Assembly (NCBI GenBank): GCA_964619885.1
Contig: CAZUGA010000007.1
Location: 52,971 to 116,970 of the forward strand
Direction of reading: 5' to 3'
Source of the DNA: CAZUGA01 sp964619885
GTDB lineage: Bacteria; Pseudomonadota; Gammaproteobacteria; Methylococcales; UBA1147
Length of the DNA stretch: 64,000 bases
The notes under the pieces are model-generated. The model searched no databases. It was given only the letters and a program-made list of their open reading frames with translations, and was not told the origin of the DNA. Made by a program: the position numbers and the translations under genes. This document shows, one piece after another, positions 38,466-45,978 of this stretch; position 1 is the first letter of the stretch, and every line of letters starts with the position of its first letter.

Positions 38466-39005
38466 TCATAATCTTTTTGTAATATCGGGAGGGTTAGTAT
38501 CGTGTTCGATGTACAAATTCTGTTGTGTCTTTCTGGCAAGGCGTTCTTGTCTCGCTCTAGCTAAATATCCTATTAAGCCACTTCCTGATCCCACCAATAC
38601 CATCATTCCAATGGTAACAAATTGGGTAAACAACATTGCTGCGCCCGCACCGGCAGCTAGTGTAAATGCAGCGCCAACTTTGAAATTGGCTTTGGCATGT
38701 GCTTTTCTCGTTTCTTTCTCAATTTTTTGATAGCTTTGCGCGATAATATCAACCTTCTCGCGTTCCGCGCTGACACGAATGTCTTCCCGTTCCTGTGCAT
38801 GGTGTTCGTGTAGCTGCGAGAGTTTTTCCTGTTGTATATCTCGGGCAATCGCCGCGTACCAGAATGCTGCCAGTAGTCCTACGACCCCAGCAAACATCGC
38901 GATTACTATTACCAGCTGTATATCATGCGACCATTTAAGGGCGATCAATACCAAGCCAGCGGTAATTATCTGAATAAAGAAAATGGCAGGAAGGAATTTT
39001 GACAT
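38466..39005 (-). CDS. hypothetical membrane protein with central coiled coil
   Basis: 179 residues. Two membrane helices at the N-terminus ('FLPAIFFIQIITAGLVLIAL', 'IVIAMFAGVVGLLAAFWYA'), a charged helix of about 55 residues rich in E, K, Q, H and R, then a Gly/Ala-rich membrane pair ('AAFTLAAGAGAAMLFTQFV', 'VGSGSGLIGYLARAR') and a polar tail. I do not recognise a family. It is convergent with rpoD. The hydrophobic pattern and codon structure support a real gene. Confidence 0.7.
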   Translation of the reverse strand: MSKFLPAIFFIQIITAGLVLIALKWSHDIQLVIVIAMFAGVVGLLAAFWYAAIARDIQQEKLSQLHEHHAQEREDIRVSAEREKVDIIAQSYQKIEKETRKAHAKANFKVGAAFTLAAGAGAAMLFTQFVTIGMMVLVGSGSGLIGYLARARQERLARKTQQNLYIEHDTNPPDITKRL

Positions 39006-39279
39006 TCGAATGCGGGCGTATGCAAAATACTGCTATGTCAAGCAGTGTTATTAGCGACGACTTATTATCTCGCCAAAGTGTTAGTTCAATCATTACACAG
39101 GTATAGAACTTTTGTAAAATACTAGTAATGGTTTCGGACACAGGCATACGGTTTTAACCGCATTTCCTGGCTAGACTGATGGTATTGAATAGCTGCAAAA
39201 GCTCGTAACGAATGTTAATTTATGGTAGCATCGGTTCCCCTAAATTGAGTGCTATCAGCATCGGATCAACTTCGATTTT

Positions 39280-39356
39280 GGGCCTTTAGCTCAGTTGGTT
39301 AGAGCAGTGGACTCATAATCCATTGGTCGTAGGTTCGAGTCCTACAGGGCCCACCA
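39280..39356 (+). tRNA. tRNA-Ile2 (CAU anticodon, lysidine type)
   Basis: 77 bases with encoded CCA. Cloverleaf: acceptor GGGCCTT/AGGGCCC (one G-U), D arm GCTC...GAGC, anticodon stem GTGGA/TCCAT with loop CTCATAA, T arm GTAGG/CCTAC with TTCGAGT. Anticodon CAU could mean Met or Ile2. The C4-G69 and C5-G68 pairs, which TilS uses to recognise tRNA-Ile2, and the close match to E. coli ileX favour Ile2. It must be modified to lysidine to read AUA. Location just after rpoD is known in other gammaproteobacteria. Confidence 0.85.
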
Positions 39357-39609
39357 ATTAAATCAATACCTTACGTTATTTTCTCGTTGACGATAATTTC
39401 GGGGTAGGCCCATGGTAGGCCTCTGAAGGAAAAATCTGGCCGACAGTGTCTAGCAGATTCTTAGTTACAACATAAAAAAATCCCGCCGAAGAGGGGCTTA
39501 GTCTGGATTAAACAGTTAACTAGTGTTAGTTATAGTCTTACTTTCTCGGATTTAAATATACGTTTAGCTAAATATTTATTCGCGGCTAAACATTGACCTA
39601 TCAGCGTTG

Positions 39610-39894
39610 TTAATCAGCGTAGAATCTCGAACAACGAACCTGCTTTGCTAATCCAGGCGGACAATTTTTCTGTTTATGATAATGATGTTGGTAGTTGTCG
39701 TCATAATCGTAGTGATCGTCGTAGCCATCGGTAGCGATGGCCGCCCCTACGCCACTGCCTATTATTGCACCGGTTCTCCCACTGACTTCTGACCCAATTA
39801 CTCCACCGATCGCACCACCACCAATTGCTGCTCGTCCCGCCGATCGGTTCGCGCAAGAAATAAGTAATAATGATATCGATATAATTAAAATAAA
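39610..39894 (-). pseudogene. glycine-zipper lipoprotein gene that lost its start
   Basis: The minus strand reads about 94 residues: a hydrophobic stretch ending in the lipobox 'LLIS|C', a glycine zipper ('AAIGGGAIGGVIGSEVSG', 'GAIIGSGVGAAIA'), an Asp/Tyr/His-rich segment ('DDHYDYDDNYQHHYH') and a Cys pair at the tail. This is the plan of small outer-membrane glycine-zipper lipoproteins. There is no ATG, GTG or TTG in frame before the signal: coding sequence runs straight into the terminal inverted repeat of the element at 39895. The start and the basic first residues are therefore probably lost. Translation from a rare start codon cannot be excluded. Confidence 0.7.
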
Positions 39895-40042
39895 CTGTAA
39901 ATCAGCTTGTAAATTTTTCCAGTATCAGCGTTAAAATTGTTAGAGATTAAGTAATATAAAACAATAGACTATAAAATTGTACTGGTAAATCTGGATGCTG
40001 TTTTTTTGAAAAAACTGGCAAAATTTACAAGCTGATTTACAG
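39895..40042. repeat. 148-bp MITE-like element with 29-bp terminal inverted repeats
   Basis: Bases 39895-39923 and 40014-40042 are inverted copies with 28 of 29 matches. The ends read CTGTAAATCAGC at the left and GCTGATTTACAG at the right. Within each repeat TGTAAAT occurs twice, 12 bases apart. About 90 bases of AT-rich non-coding sequence lie between. I found no clear target duplication. It sits exactly where the lipoprotein gene is cut on one side and the istA remnant on the other. Confidence 0.75.
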
Positions 40043-40582
40043 GATAGGCTTTAAAAAGAAAGCACGGCTGTGGCTCAACTTGAACTGGGCAATCTGAAGC
40101 TTCGTGTTCTGACCTTCGATAACCACCCAGTCTTCGCTCCAATCAAATTGAAACGCTTCACCGGGGGCAAAAATCAGCGGCACATAGGTACCACGGCTCG
40201 CGACTCGTGAAGCTTCTTGTTGGTGACCGCGCCAATCTCTGGCAAAAACGGCAACGCGGTCATAAGAGCCGGTATAATCGAGCTGGACCAGATTATAAAA
40301 GAGCTGCTTGACGGAAAGTCGTTGTTTAAGCTTTCGCTGTGACTCTCGATGCAGCCAACTGGTCAACGTATTGGCATACTCATCCAGTTTACCGCGACCT
40401 TTGCGTTTCGGATACTGGGGTTCGACAACATCACTCGCCAGATATTTACGAACCGTATTGCGGGATAATCCGGTTCGCCTGGCGATCTCTCGAATACTGA
40501 TTTCATCACGGTAATACCACCGCCTCATCACACTTAATAATGCCACGTCTATCACTCCTTTCTTCTCCTGCTGAGTTCTCAA
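40037..40582 (-). pseudogene. istA: truncated IS21 transposase IstA
   Basis: 181 residues of an enzyme normally near 500. The N-terminus has a helix-turn-helix ('REIARRTGLSRNTVRKYL'), then 'SVKQLFYNLVQLDYTGSYD' and the start of the catalytic core with the first Asp in 'FQFDWSEDW'. Homology stops at 'SHSRAFFLK', where the frame also seems to have lost one A (the family continues with 'AY'), and the stop codon comes from the inverted repeat of the adjacent element. Inactive. Confidence 0.88.
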
Positions 40583-40660
40583 CAGGTCAGGGTTACACGT
40601 GGGTCAATTTTCGGCGCAAATATCCGCGTTTAGTGGGTCACTATTGGATGCAATTTAACA
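40043..40660 (-). mobile_element. IS21-family remnant (istA end only)
   Basis: The left end of an IS21 element is recognisable. Read on the minus strand it begins TGTTAAATTGCATCC at 40660 and carries two copies of the TGACCCAC-type repeat (GTGGGTCA at 40599 and 40633 on the plus strand), followed by the 5' third of istA. No istB or right end is present, so the element cannot move by itself. Confidence 0.8.
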
Positions 40661-40710
40661 TTATTGGATAAAGATTCAAAAATTTATCTTACTCAAAATT
40701 TCTATACTTC

Positions 40711-40739
40711 TTGACATCTAAAACGACTGGTCGTATATT
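40711..40739 (+). promoter_or_regulatory. tetR promoter with operator in the spacer
   Basis: TTGACA (40711-40716), exactly 17 bases, TATATT (40734-40739). The spacer holds the perfect palindrome ACGAC-TG-GTCGT (40723-40734). The expected transcription start, about seven bases after the -10, coincides with the ATG at 40746, so the mRNA may be leaderless. The palindrome is the likely TetR operator for autorepression. Confidence 0.8.
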
Positions 40740-40745
40740 TAATGT

Positions 40746-41342
40746 ATGGGACGCACCTCCAACAAGCAGATCAATCGTGAAAAACTCCTAGATCAAGGTG
40801 TAATCGTTCTTATGGAACAGGGCTATCATGGTACAGGACTACAAGAAATTCTTGATGCCGTACAAGTGCCCAAAGGTTCTTTTTACAATTATTTCGCCAG
40901 CAAAGAGAGTTTCGGCGCAGAAGTCGTCCAACGCTACATCGAACCCTTTTTGGTCCAGTTACAAGCCTATCTTCAGAATCCTCAATACGATTCACTAGAC
41001 GCAATAAAGGCTTATTTCGATGAATTAATTGATGAACTTGAAAGGCAGCAATTCAAGGGCGGTTGTTTACTGGGCAACTTGATGGGTGAATTGGGCGATA
41101 CCAGCGATATCTGCCGCGAATCGTTGCAACGCGCGGTGGCCGCTTATCGAGATTTGCTGAAAACTGGCTTGACGCGAGCGCAAATGGAAGGACTGATCAG
41201 GTCCGATTTGTCCGCCGAAAAGATGGCCGATCTCTTGGTCAATGCCTGGCAAGGCGCTTTATTGCGGATGAAAATAGAAAAATCGGTTGCGCCGCTCAAA
41301 GATTGTTGTAACAGCCTCTTGGAGGGCTATTTTAAGGGCTAA
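40746..41342 (+). CDS. TetR/AcrR family transcriptional regulator
   Basis: 198 residues. N-terminal TetR DNA-binding domain ('QINREKLLDQGVIVLMEQGY', 'GTGLQEILDAVQVPKGSFYN') with the invariant 'FYNYFASKE' recognition-helix region. The C-terminal ligand domain is of the TetR_C type found with 'GGCLLGNLMGELGD' (YxiD/AcuR-like). Its ligand is unknown. The operator copies before this gene and before the DUF4242 gene suggest that it represses itself and the methanethiol oxidase block downstream. The start ATG lies right behind the promoter. Confidence 0.93.
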   Translation: MGRTSNKQINREKLLDQGVIVLMEQGYHGTGLQEILDAVQVPKGSFYNYFASKESFGAEVVQRYIEPFLVQLQAYLQNPQYDSLDAIKAYFDELIDELERQQFKGGCLLGNLMGELGDTSDICRESLQRAVAAYRDLLKTGLTRAQMEGLIRSDLSAEKMADLLVNAWQGALLRMKIEKSVAPLKDCCNSLLEGYFKG

Positions 41343-41362
41343 TTTTTTTAACCGAATATTAT

Positions 41363-41379
41363 ATGACTGGTCGTATATA
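41363..41379 (+). promoter_or_regulatory. second TetR operator copy, over a -10-like box
   Basis: GACTGGTCGTATAT at 41365-41378 is identical over 14 bases to the site in the tetR promoter (40725-40738), again with TATATA as possible -10 (41374-41379). The -35 is poor (ACCGAA). It lies about 100 bases before the DUF4242 gene. Confidence 0.65.
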
Positions 41380-41480
41380 TTTATCGATACTTGTTCTCTC
41401 CTAAAAACCGTTGTCTTACGTGTGTGGAACGATAAAGCATCGAGCAAAACGACTAACCAGCACCAAGCGAGGAGAATGCT

Positions 41481-41762
41481 ATGCCGAAATATCTTATCGA
41501 ACGCGAAATTCCTGGCGCGGGTAATCTTTCATCACTGGAACTTCAGGGCATATCGCAAAAGTCCTGCAGTATTCTCCAGGAAATGGGGCCGACCATTCAG
41601 TGGCTAGAAAGTTATGTCACCGGAGATAAAGTTTATTGTATCTACATCGCGCCGAACGAAGCAGCGATCGAGAAACATGCGGAAAGAGGTCAATTTCCCG
41701 CGAATCGGGTATCCGAGATCAAGACAATGATCGACCCAACGACCGCAGAAAATACTTCATAA
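41481..41762 (+). CDS. DUF4242 (SCO4226-like) small protein
   Basis: 93 residues. 'MPKYLIEREIPGAG', 'QGISQKSCSILQEMGPTIQW' and 'KVYCIYIAPNEAAIEKHAER' match the DUF4242 ferredoxin-like fold; the Streptomyces member SCO4226 binds nickel. A good GAGGAG-type ribosome binding site precedes the ATG. It sits between the TetR operator and the methanethiol oxidase gene and may be co-expressed with them. The role in this context is unknown. Confidence 0.82.
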   Translation: MPKYLIEREIPGAGNLSSLELQGISQKSCSILQEMGPTIQWLESYVTGDKVYCIYIAPNEAAIEKHAERGQFPANRVSEIKTMIDPTTAENTS

Positions 41763-41900
41763 TAGCTAGGTCCAATCGGTCTTCAAAGACTTTATCCGCG
41801 CCAGTGAGCTGACAGCAAAGTCCGCAGTCATTAGTTTGCCGCCGGATATGGGGTAGTAAACAGAGAAAAAGCGATTTATAAATCAGAGAGAGGTTATGAA

Positions 41901-43301
41901 ATGAAATCAACAAAGCAGTGCCAATTATTCCAACGAATGATACGAACCAAGCTGGTGGCGATTGCGACCGTCGCCTTATTCACGATTGGATTGACCCCGG
42001 TTGACGCAGATGAAACCTGCATGTCGCCCTACATGGCCAAAATTGTTGGCCAGGAAGATTACGTATACGTCTGGACCTTGGGCATGGAAGGCCTCGGAGA
42101 CGAGCAGGATAAGCTGGTAACTGTCGACGTTAATCCATCCTCCAAGAACTATGGTAAGACAATTAATAGCTTATCGGTGGGTGGACGCAACGAAGCCCAT
42201 CATTCCGGTTTTACCGACGACAGGCATTTTCTGTGGGCGGCCGGATTGGATACCAACAAGATTTTTATTTTTGACGTTCATACTGACCCGGCCGAGCCGA
42301 AAATAACTAAAGTCATTTCTGATTTTGTGGGCAAAAGTGGTGGTGTTGTCGGTCCCCATACGACCTACGCATTACCGGGCCGAATGATGGTAACCGGCCT
42401 GTCAAACAACAAAGATCATGGTGGCCGAACAGCGTTGGTAGAATATACCAACCAAGGTGAATACATTGCGACACATTGGATGCCCACCGACGATAACCTG
42501 CGGGGTGCGATCAAGACCGGTAAGTTCGCCGACGGCTACAACTACGACGTAAGGGTATTACCGCGTAGAAATGTCATGCTCACCTCATCGTTCACTGGAT
42601 GGTCCAATTACATGATGGATTTCGGCAAGATGCTGAAGGATACTGAAGCCATGAAGCGTTTCGGCAATACCGTCGTTCTATGGAATCTGCACACCCGCCA
42701 ACCGAAAAAAGTATTCGATGTCCCGGGCGCGCCACTGGAAATCCGCTGCGCCTGGCAACCCAATCACAATTACTGTTTTACGTCGACCGCCCTGACTTCA
42801 AAAATTTGGCTGATCTACGAGGACGATAGGGGCGAATGGCAGGCCAAAGAAGTAGCCGATATTGGTGATCCGTCGAAAATTCCGCTACCCGTGGACATCT
42901 CCATACAAAGTGATGACAACATGCTTTGGGTCAACACCTTTATGGACGGCAAAACCCGCGCGTTTGACATTTCTGATCCGTTCAATCCTAAGCAAGTCGC
43001 CGAGAAGCAAATTGGCGCGCAAGTGAACATGGTTTCTTCCAGTTGGGACGGTAAGCGGTTGTATTACACCTCGTCGCTATTGGCTAACTGGGACAAGAAA
43101 GGCAAGGACAACGAGCAATTCTTTAAGGCCTACAACTGGGACGGCAAGCAATTAACCGAACAGTTTGCCATTGATTTCATCGCGGAAAAATTGGGGAGAC
43201 CTCATCAAATGCGATTTGGCGCCCGATCCCTTTATACATCAAATGACCAAGGAAACCCTCGGGATTTGCTGACCCGGGTCGATTCTAAGACAAACCAATA
43301 G
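41901..43301 (+). CDS. mtoX: methanethiol oxidase / selenium-binding protein SBP56 family, periplasmic
   Basis: 466 residues. N-terminal signal peptide (hydrophobic 17-31, 'IATVALFTIGLTPVDA') then the SBP56 beta-propeller: 'DKLVTVDVNPSSKNYG', 'NEAHHSGFTDDRHFLWAAG' (conserved His-His), 'KIFIFDVHTDPAEPKI', 'LEIRCAWQPNHNYCFTS', 'DGKRLYYTSSLLANWDK'. Family members in Hyphomicrobium are copper enzymes that turn methanethiol into formaldehyde, H2S and H2O2. The next gene encodes SCO and MauG modules, the partners known from mtoX operons. Together this supports MtoX rather than a generic selenium-binding label. Confidence 0.85.
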   Translation: MKSTKQCQLFQRMIRTKLVAIATVALFTIGLTPVDADETCMSPYMAKIVGQEDYVYVWTLGMEGLGDEQDKLVTVDVNPSSKNYGKTINSLSVGGRNEAHHSGFTDDRHFLWAAGLDTNKIFIFDVHTDPAEPKITKVISDFVGKSGGVVGPHTTYALPGRMMVTGLSNNKDHGGRTALVEYTNQGEYIATHWMPTDDNLRGAIKTGKFADGYNYDVRVLPRRNVMLTSSFTGWSNYMMDFGKMLKDTEAMKRFGNTVVLWNLHTRQPKKVFDVPGAPLEIRCAWQPNHNYCFTSTALTSKIWLIYEDDRGEWQAKEVADIGDPSKIPLPVDISIQSDDNMLWVNTFMDGKTRAFDISDPFNPKQVAEKQIGAQVNMVSSSWDGKRLYYTSSLLANWDKKGKDNEQFFKAYNWDGKQLTEQFAIDFIAEKLGRPHQMRFGARSLYTSNDQGNPRDLLTRVDSKTNQ

Positions 43302-43382
43302 GTACATTTCTTCCAATGCCATGGATGGCGTCGAAGAAAAAACTTTGGAAGCTATGATTAAAGCGTTGCTTGGTGAATCGGT

Positions 43383-45332
43383 ATGCTTGTATTGATGTTT
43401 CAAAAGACGACTCGTTGGCTAGTTTTCGGTACATTTTACGGTTTACTCTCCATCGGTAATGTGCAATCCGATAGTCTAGCGACAAGAGAGCAAATATTGG
43501 CCCCCGGGTACGGTTCGTTGCAATTTACGGCGCCTGAGCCAGGTACCTATCAATTACAGGAATTAGGTTATGCGGCCGATGGCCAAGTGATTGATACAAC
43601 CGGCAAGGAAGTCGATTTGCACCAATTGATGGGCGATAAAATAGTCTTGCTTAGTTTTATTTATTCGACGTGTACGGATGTCAACGGTTGCCCTTTAGCG
43701 ACTGCCGTATTTCATCGCATCAAACAACGGCTCGATGAAGAACCCGAACTGGCGAGCGAGATACGCTTACTGACATTAAGCTTTAATCCGTTGCAAGATA
43801 CGCCAAAAGTCATGGACCGATACGGTCACGGATTTCAAGGGGCAGGGCTGGAATGGCGTTTTCTGACAACCCGTTCTGAACAAACTTTGCGCCCGATACT
43901 TGACAGTTATCGTCAAAGCATTCGGAAAGAATACGATGAAAACGGCCGGTTTACTGGCACATTTTCCCATATTCTAAGGGTGTATTTGATCGATCGTCAG
44001 CGGAAGTTGCGAAACATTTATAGCGTTTCTTTCTTACACCCTGATACCTTAGTCAACGATATGAAAACCCTGTTGCAGGAGAGTGGTTCGAATAAACGGT
44101 TTACCGACAAAAGCGAAATCTCTCCTGTTCGACTCGCGCAAGCGATTATCGCCCCATTGTATTTGCCGGGGGATCGCAAGAAGGACTACGAGCGTAGCGA
44201 CTATGAAACCCAATCTATCAGCTTAACTAATCGGATAGGTCGGGCTGCTGATTTGCTGCTAACGATTCGTCAACCTCCGCTTGGTCTGCCGCCCGTGCTG
44301 GTACCAGAATACAATCCGGTCACTCAACAAAAAGTCGATCTGGGGAGAAAATTGTTTTATGACCGGCGTTTATCGTTGAACAACACGTTTTCCTGCGCGA
44401 TGTGCCATATCCCCGAACAAGGATTTACTAGCAATGAAATGGCCAAGTCCGTTGGAATTGAGGGGCGATCGGTCAGACGTAATGCGCCCACTATTTACAA
44501 CGTAGCCTACTTCGAAACACTGTTTCACGATAGCCGTGAGACCACCTTGGAACAACAAGTCTGGGGTCCGTTGTTGGCACGCAATGAAATGGCCAATCCC
44601 TCCGTTGGTTTTGTCATAGAAAAGATCAACAACAGCCCCGACTACCAAGGGTTATTCGAGCAGGTATTCGATCATGGTCCCAGCATGGAAACTATTGGCA
44701 TGGCAATCGCCAGTTATGAGCGGACGCTCAATTCTGGAAATTCTCCATTTGACCGCTGGTACTATGGCAAACAAGAGAACGCTATTAGCAAGGCGGCACA
44801 AAGGGGATTTGAGCTATTTACCGGAAAGGCTGGATGTTCGGGCTGCCATGCGATAGAGGAAAACCATGCACTATTTACCGATAACAAGCTGCATAACACT
44901 GGTATCGGATATGATGAATCCATGGGTAAAAGCTTGAATATACAGCGTGTTCAGGTGGCTCCGGGAGCTTTTGTCGAAGTCGACGCGAAGGCGATCAATG
45001 CGGTATCAGAACGCGCGCCCAACGATCTTGGCCGTTACGAAGTAACCCAAACACCGAAAGACCGGTGGAAATACAAGACACCGTCACTGCGAAATATCTC
45101 ATTGACCGGCCCTTACATGCACAACGGTAGTTTAGCAACGCTACATCAAGTTATTCAGTTTTATAATCAGGGTGGAGTCGCCAATAAGAATCTGGACTCG
45201 CTGATAAAACCATTGCAACTGAATGAATCCGAAGAAATTGATCTAGTCGAATTCCTAAATGCGCTAACCGGGAACAATGTCGAGCAGTTAGTCTCCGACG
45301 CGTTTGCTTCGCCGGTTGGAGACCCCCAGTAA
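43383..45332 (+). CDS. SCO1/SenC copper chaperone fused to MauG-type di-haem peroxidase
   Basis: 649 residues. A signal segment (about 10-28) leads to a SCO domain (about 45-235) with Cys97 and Cys103 in 'STCTDVNGCPLA' and His196 in 'TFSHILRVYLID', the usual copper ligands but with five rather than three residues between the cysteines. From about 280 follows a MauG/cytochrome c peroxidase module with two haem sites, CAMCH (338-342) and CSGCH (485-489), and the late 'KTPSLRNISLTGPYMHNGS'. In described methanethiol oxidase operons SCO and MauG are separate genes after mtoX; here they are one chain. It probably loads copper and matures MtoX in the periplasm. Confidence 0.88.
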   Translation: MLVLMFQKTTRWLVFGTFYGLLSIGNVQSDSLATREQILAPGYGSLQFTAPEPGTYQLQELGYAADGQVIDTTGKEVDLHQLMGDKIVLLSFIYSTCTDVNGCPLATAVFHRIKQRLDEEPELASEIRLLTLSFNPLQDTPKVMDRYGHGFQGAGLEWRFLTTRSEQTLRPILDSYRQSIRKEYDENGRFTGTFSHILRVYLIDRQRKLRNIYSVSFLHPDTLVNDMKTLLQESGSNKRFTDKSEISPVRLAQAIIAPLYLPGDRKKDYERSDYETQSISLTNRIGRAADLLLTIRQPPLGLPPVLVPEYNPVTQQKVDLGRKLFYDRRLSLNNTFSCAMCHIPEQGFTSNEMAKSVGIEGRSVRRNAPTIYNVAYFETLFHDSRETTLEQQVWGPLLARNEMANPSVGFVIEKINNSPDYQGLFEQVFDHGPSMETIGMAIASYERTLNSGNSPFDRWYYGKQENAISKAAQRGFELFTGKAGCSGCHAIEENHALFTDNKLHNTGIGYDESMGKSLNIQRVQVAPGAFVEVDAKAINAVSERAPNDLGRYEVTQTPKDRWKYKTPSLRNISLTGPYMHNGSLATLHQVIQFYNQGGVANKNLDSLIKPLQLNESEEIDLVEFLNALTGNNVEQLVSDAFASPVGDPQ

Positions 45333-45491
45333 AACAGATTTACCGCTTTTCTCTTATTCGTATTTCGTTAGTACGATCAATGTTTACGCGGAATCCTAGA
45401 TCAAGCAAAGTATCCTAGAGATTGCCACCGAGCATTCACGAGGGGATTGTCAACTTATCAGCTCCGGGAATGATTGTGGCATAATCGGATC

Positions 45492-45690
45492 GTGAAAACA
45501 CAACCGAATTCCTACCTCGGCTATCGTTATCCTGCCGAGATCATCTGCCATGCGGTTTGGCGCTAATACCGATTCACTCTAAGCTTCCGAGACATTGAAG
45601 CTTTACTAGTCGAACTGGGGTGACGGGGTACTCCAATAACGTAGGAAATCAATGTACGGTGCGATAAGGCGAGATTTAAAAAAATACCGA
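45492..45690 (+). pseudogene. IS6-family transposase remnant
   Basis: From a GTG at 45492 the frame reads 'YLGYRYPAEIICHAVWR', stop, 'YRFTLSFRDIEALLVELG', stop, which is the N-terminus of IS6/IS26-type transposases. In-frame stops are TAA at 45564 and TGA at 45621; after that the similarity fades through frameshifts. No inverted repeats are obvious. It is a decayed fragment marking the right side of the island. The remaining 290 bases up to the next gene show nothing recognisable. Confidence 0.75.
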
Positions 45691-45978
45691 AGGAGTTGTG
45701 TCGTTATGAAATTCAGACAGAGCAAATGATTTTGGAACGTAAATGTTCGTGCTGCATACTCTTTACCCCCCTTAGAGTAGGTCTTCTCAAACAGCTTCTA
45801 TTACTACGGATAGTGCATGAGTTGTTCACGTAGCACTCCAAGTATGCGCGCAAACAAATGGTCAATAATTGCACAGTTTTTACGAAGTAATTAAATACCT
45901 ACGGGCTTATTTGTAAGATAATGATGTCACAATCTGCATTTTGGCGTGTGAAGGGATAGAAGTTTTAATCGCTGAAAG

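Noticed and set aside
39280..39356. tRNA gene as an integration site with a duplicated 3' end
   Set aside because: I looked for a second copy of the tRNA 3' end downstream in the window and did not find one, and no integrase gene is present.
39280..39356. tRNA called as elongator Met
   Set aside because: The CAU anticodon allows it, but C4-G69 and C5-G68 and the acceptor sequence fit tRNA-Ile2 better.
39737..39934. Pro/Ala-rich 65-residue plus-strand frame
   Set aside because: It is the antisense of the glycine zipper of the lipoprotein gene; Gly codons read backwards give Pro and Ala.
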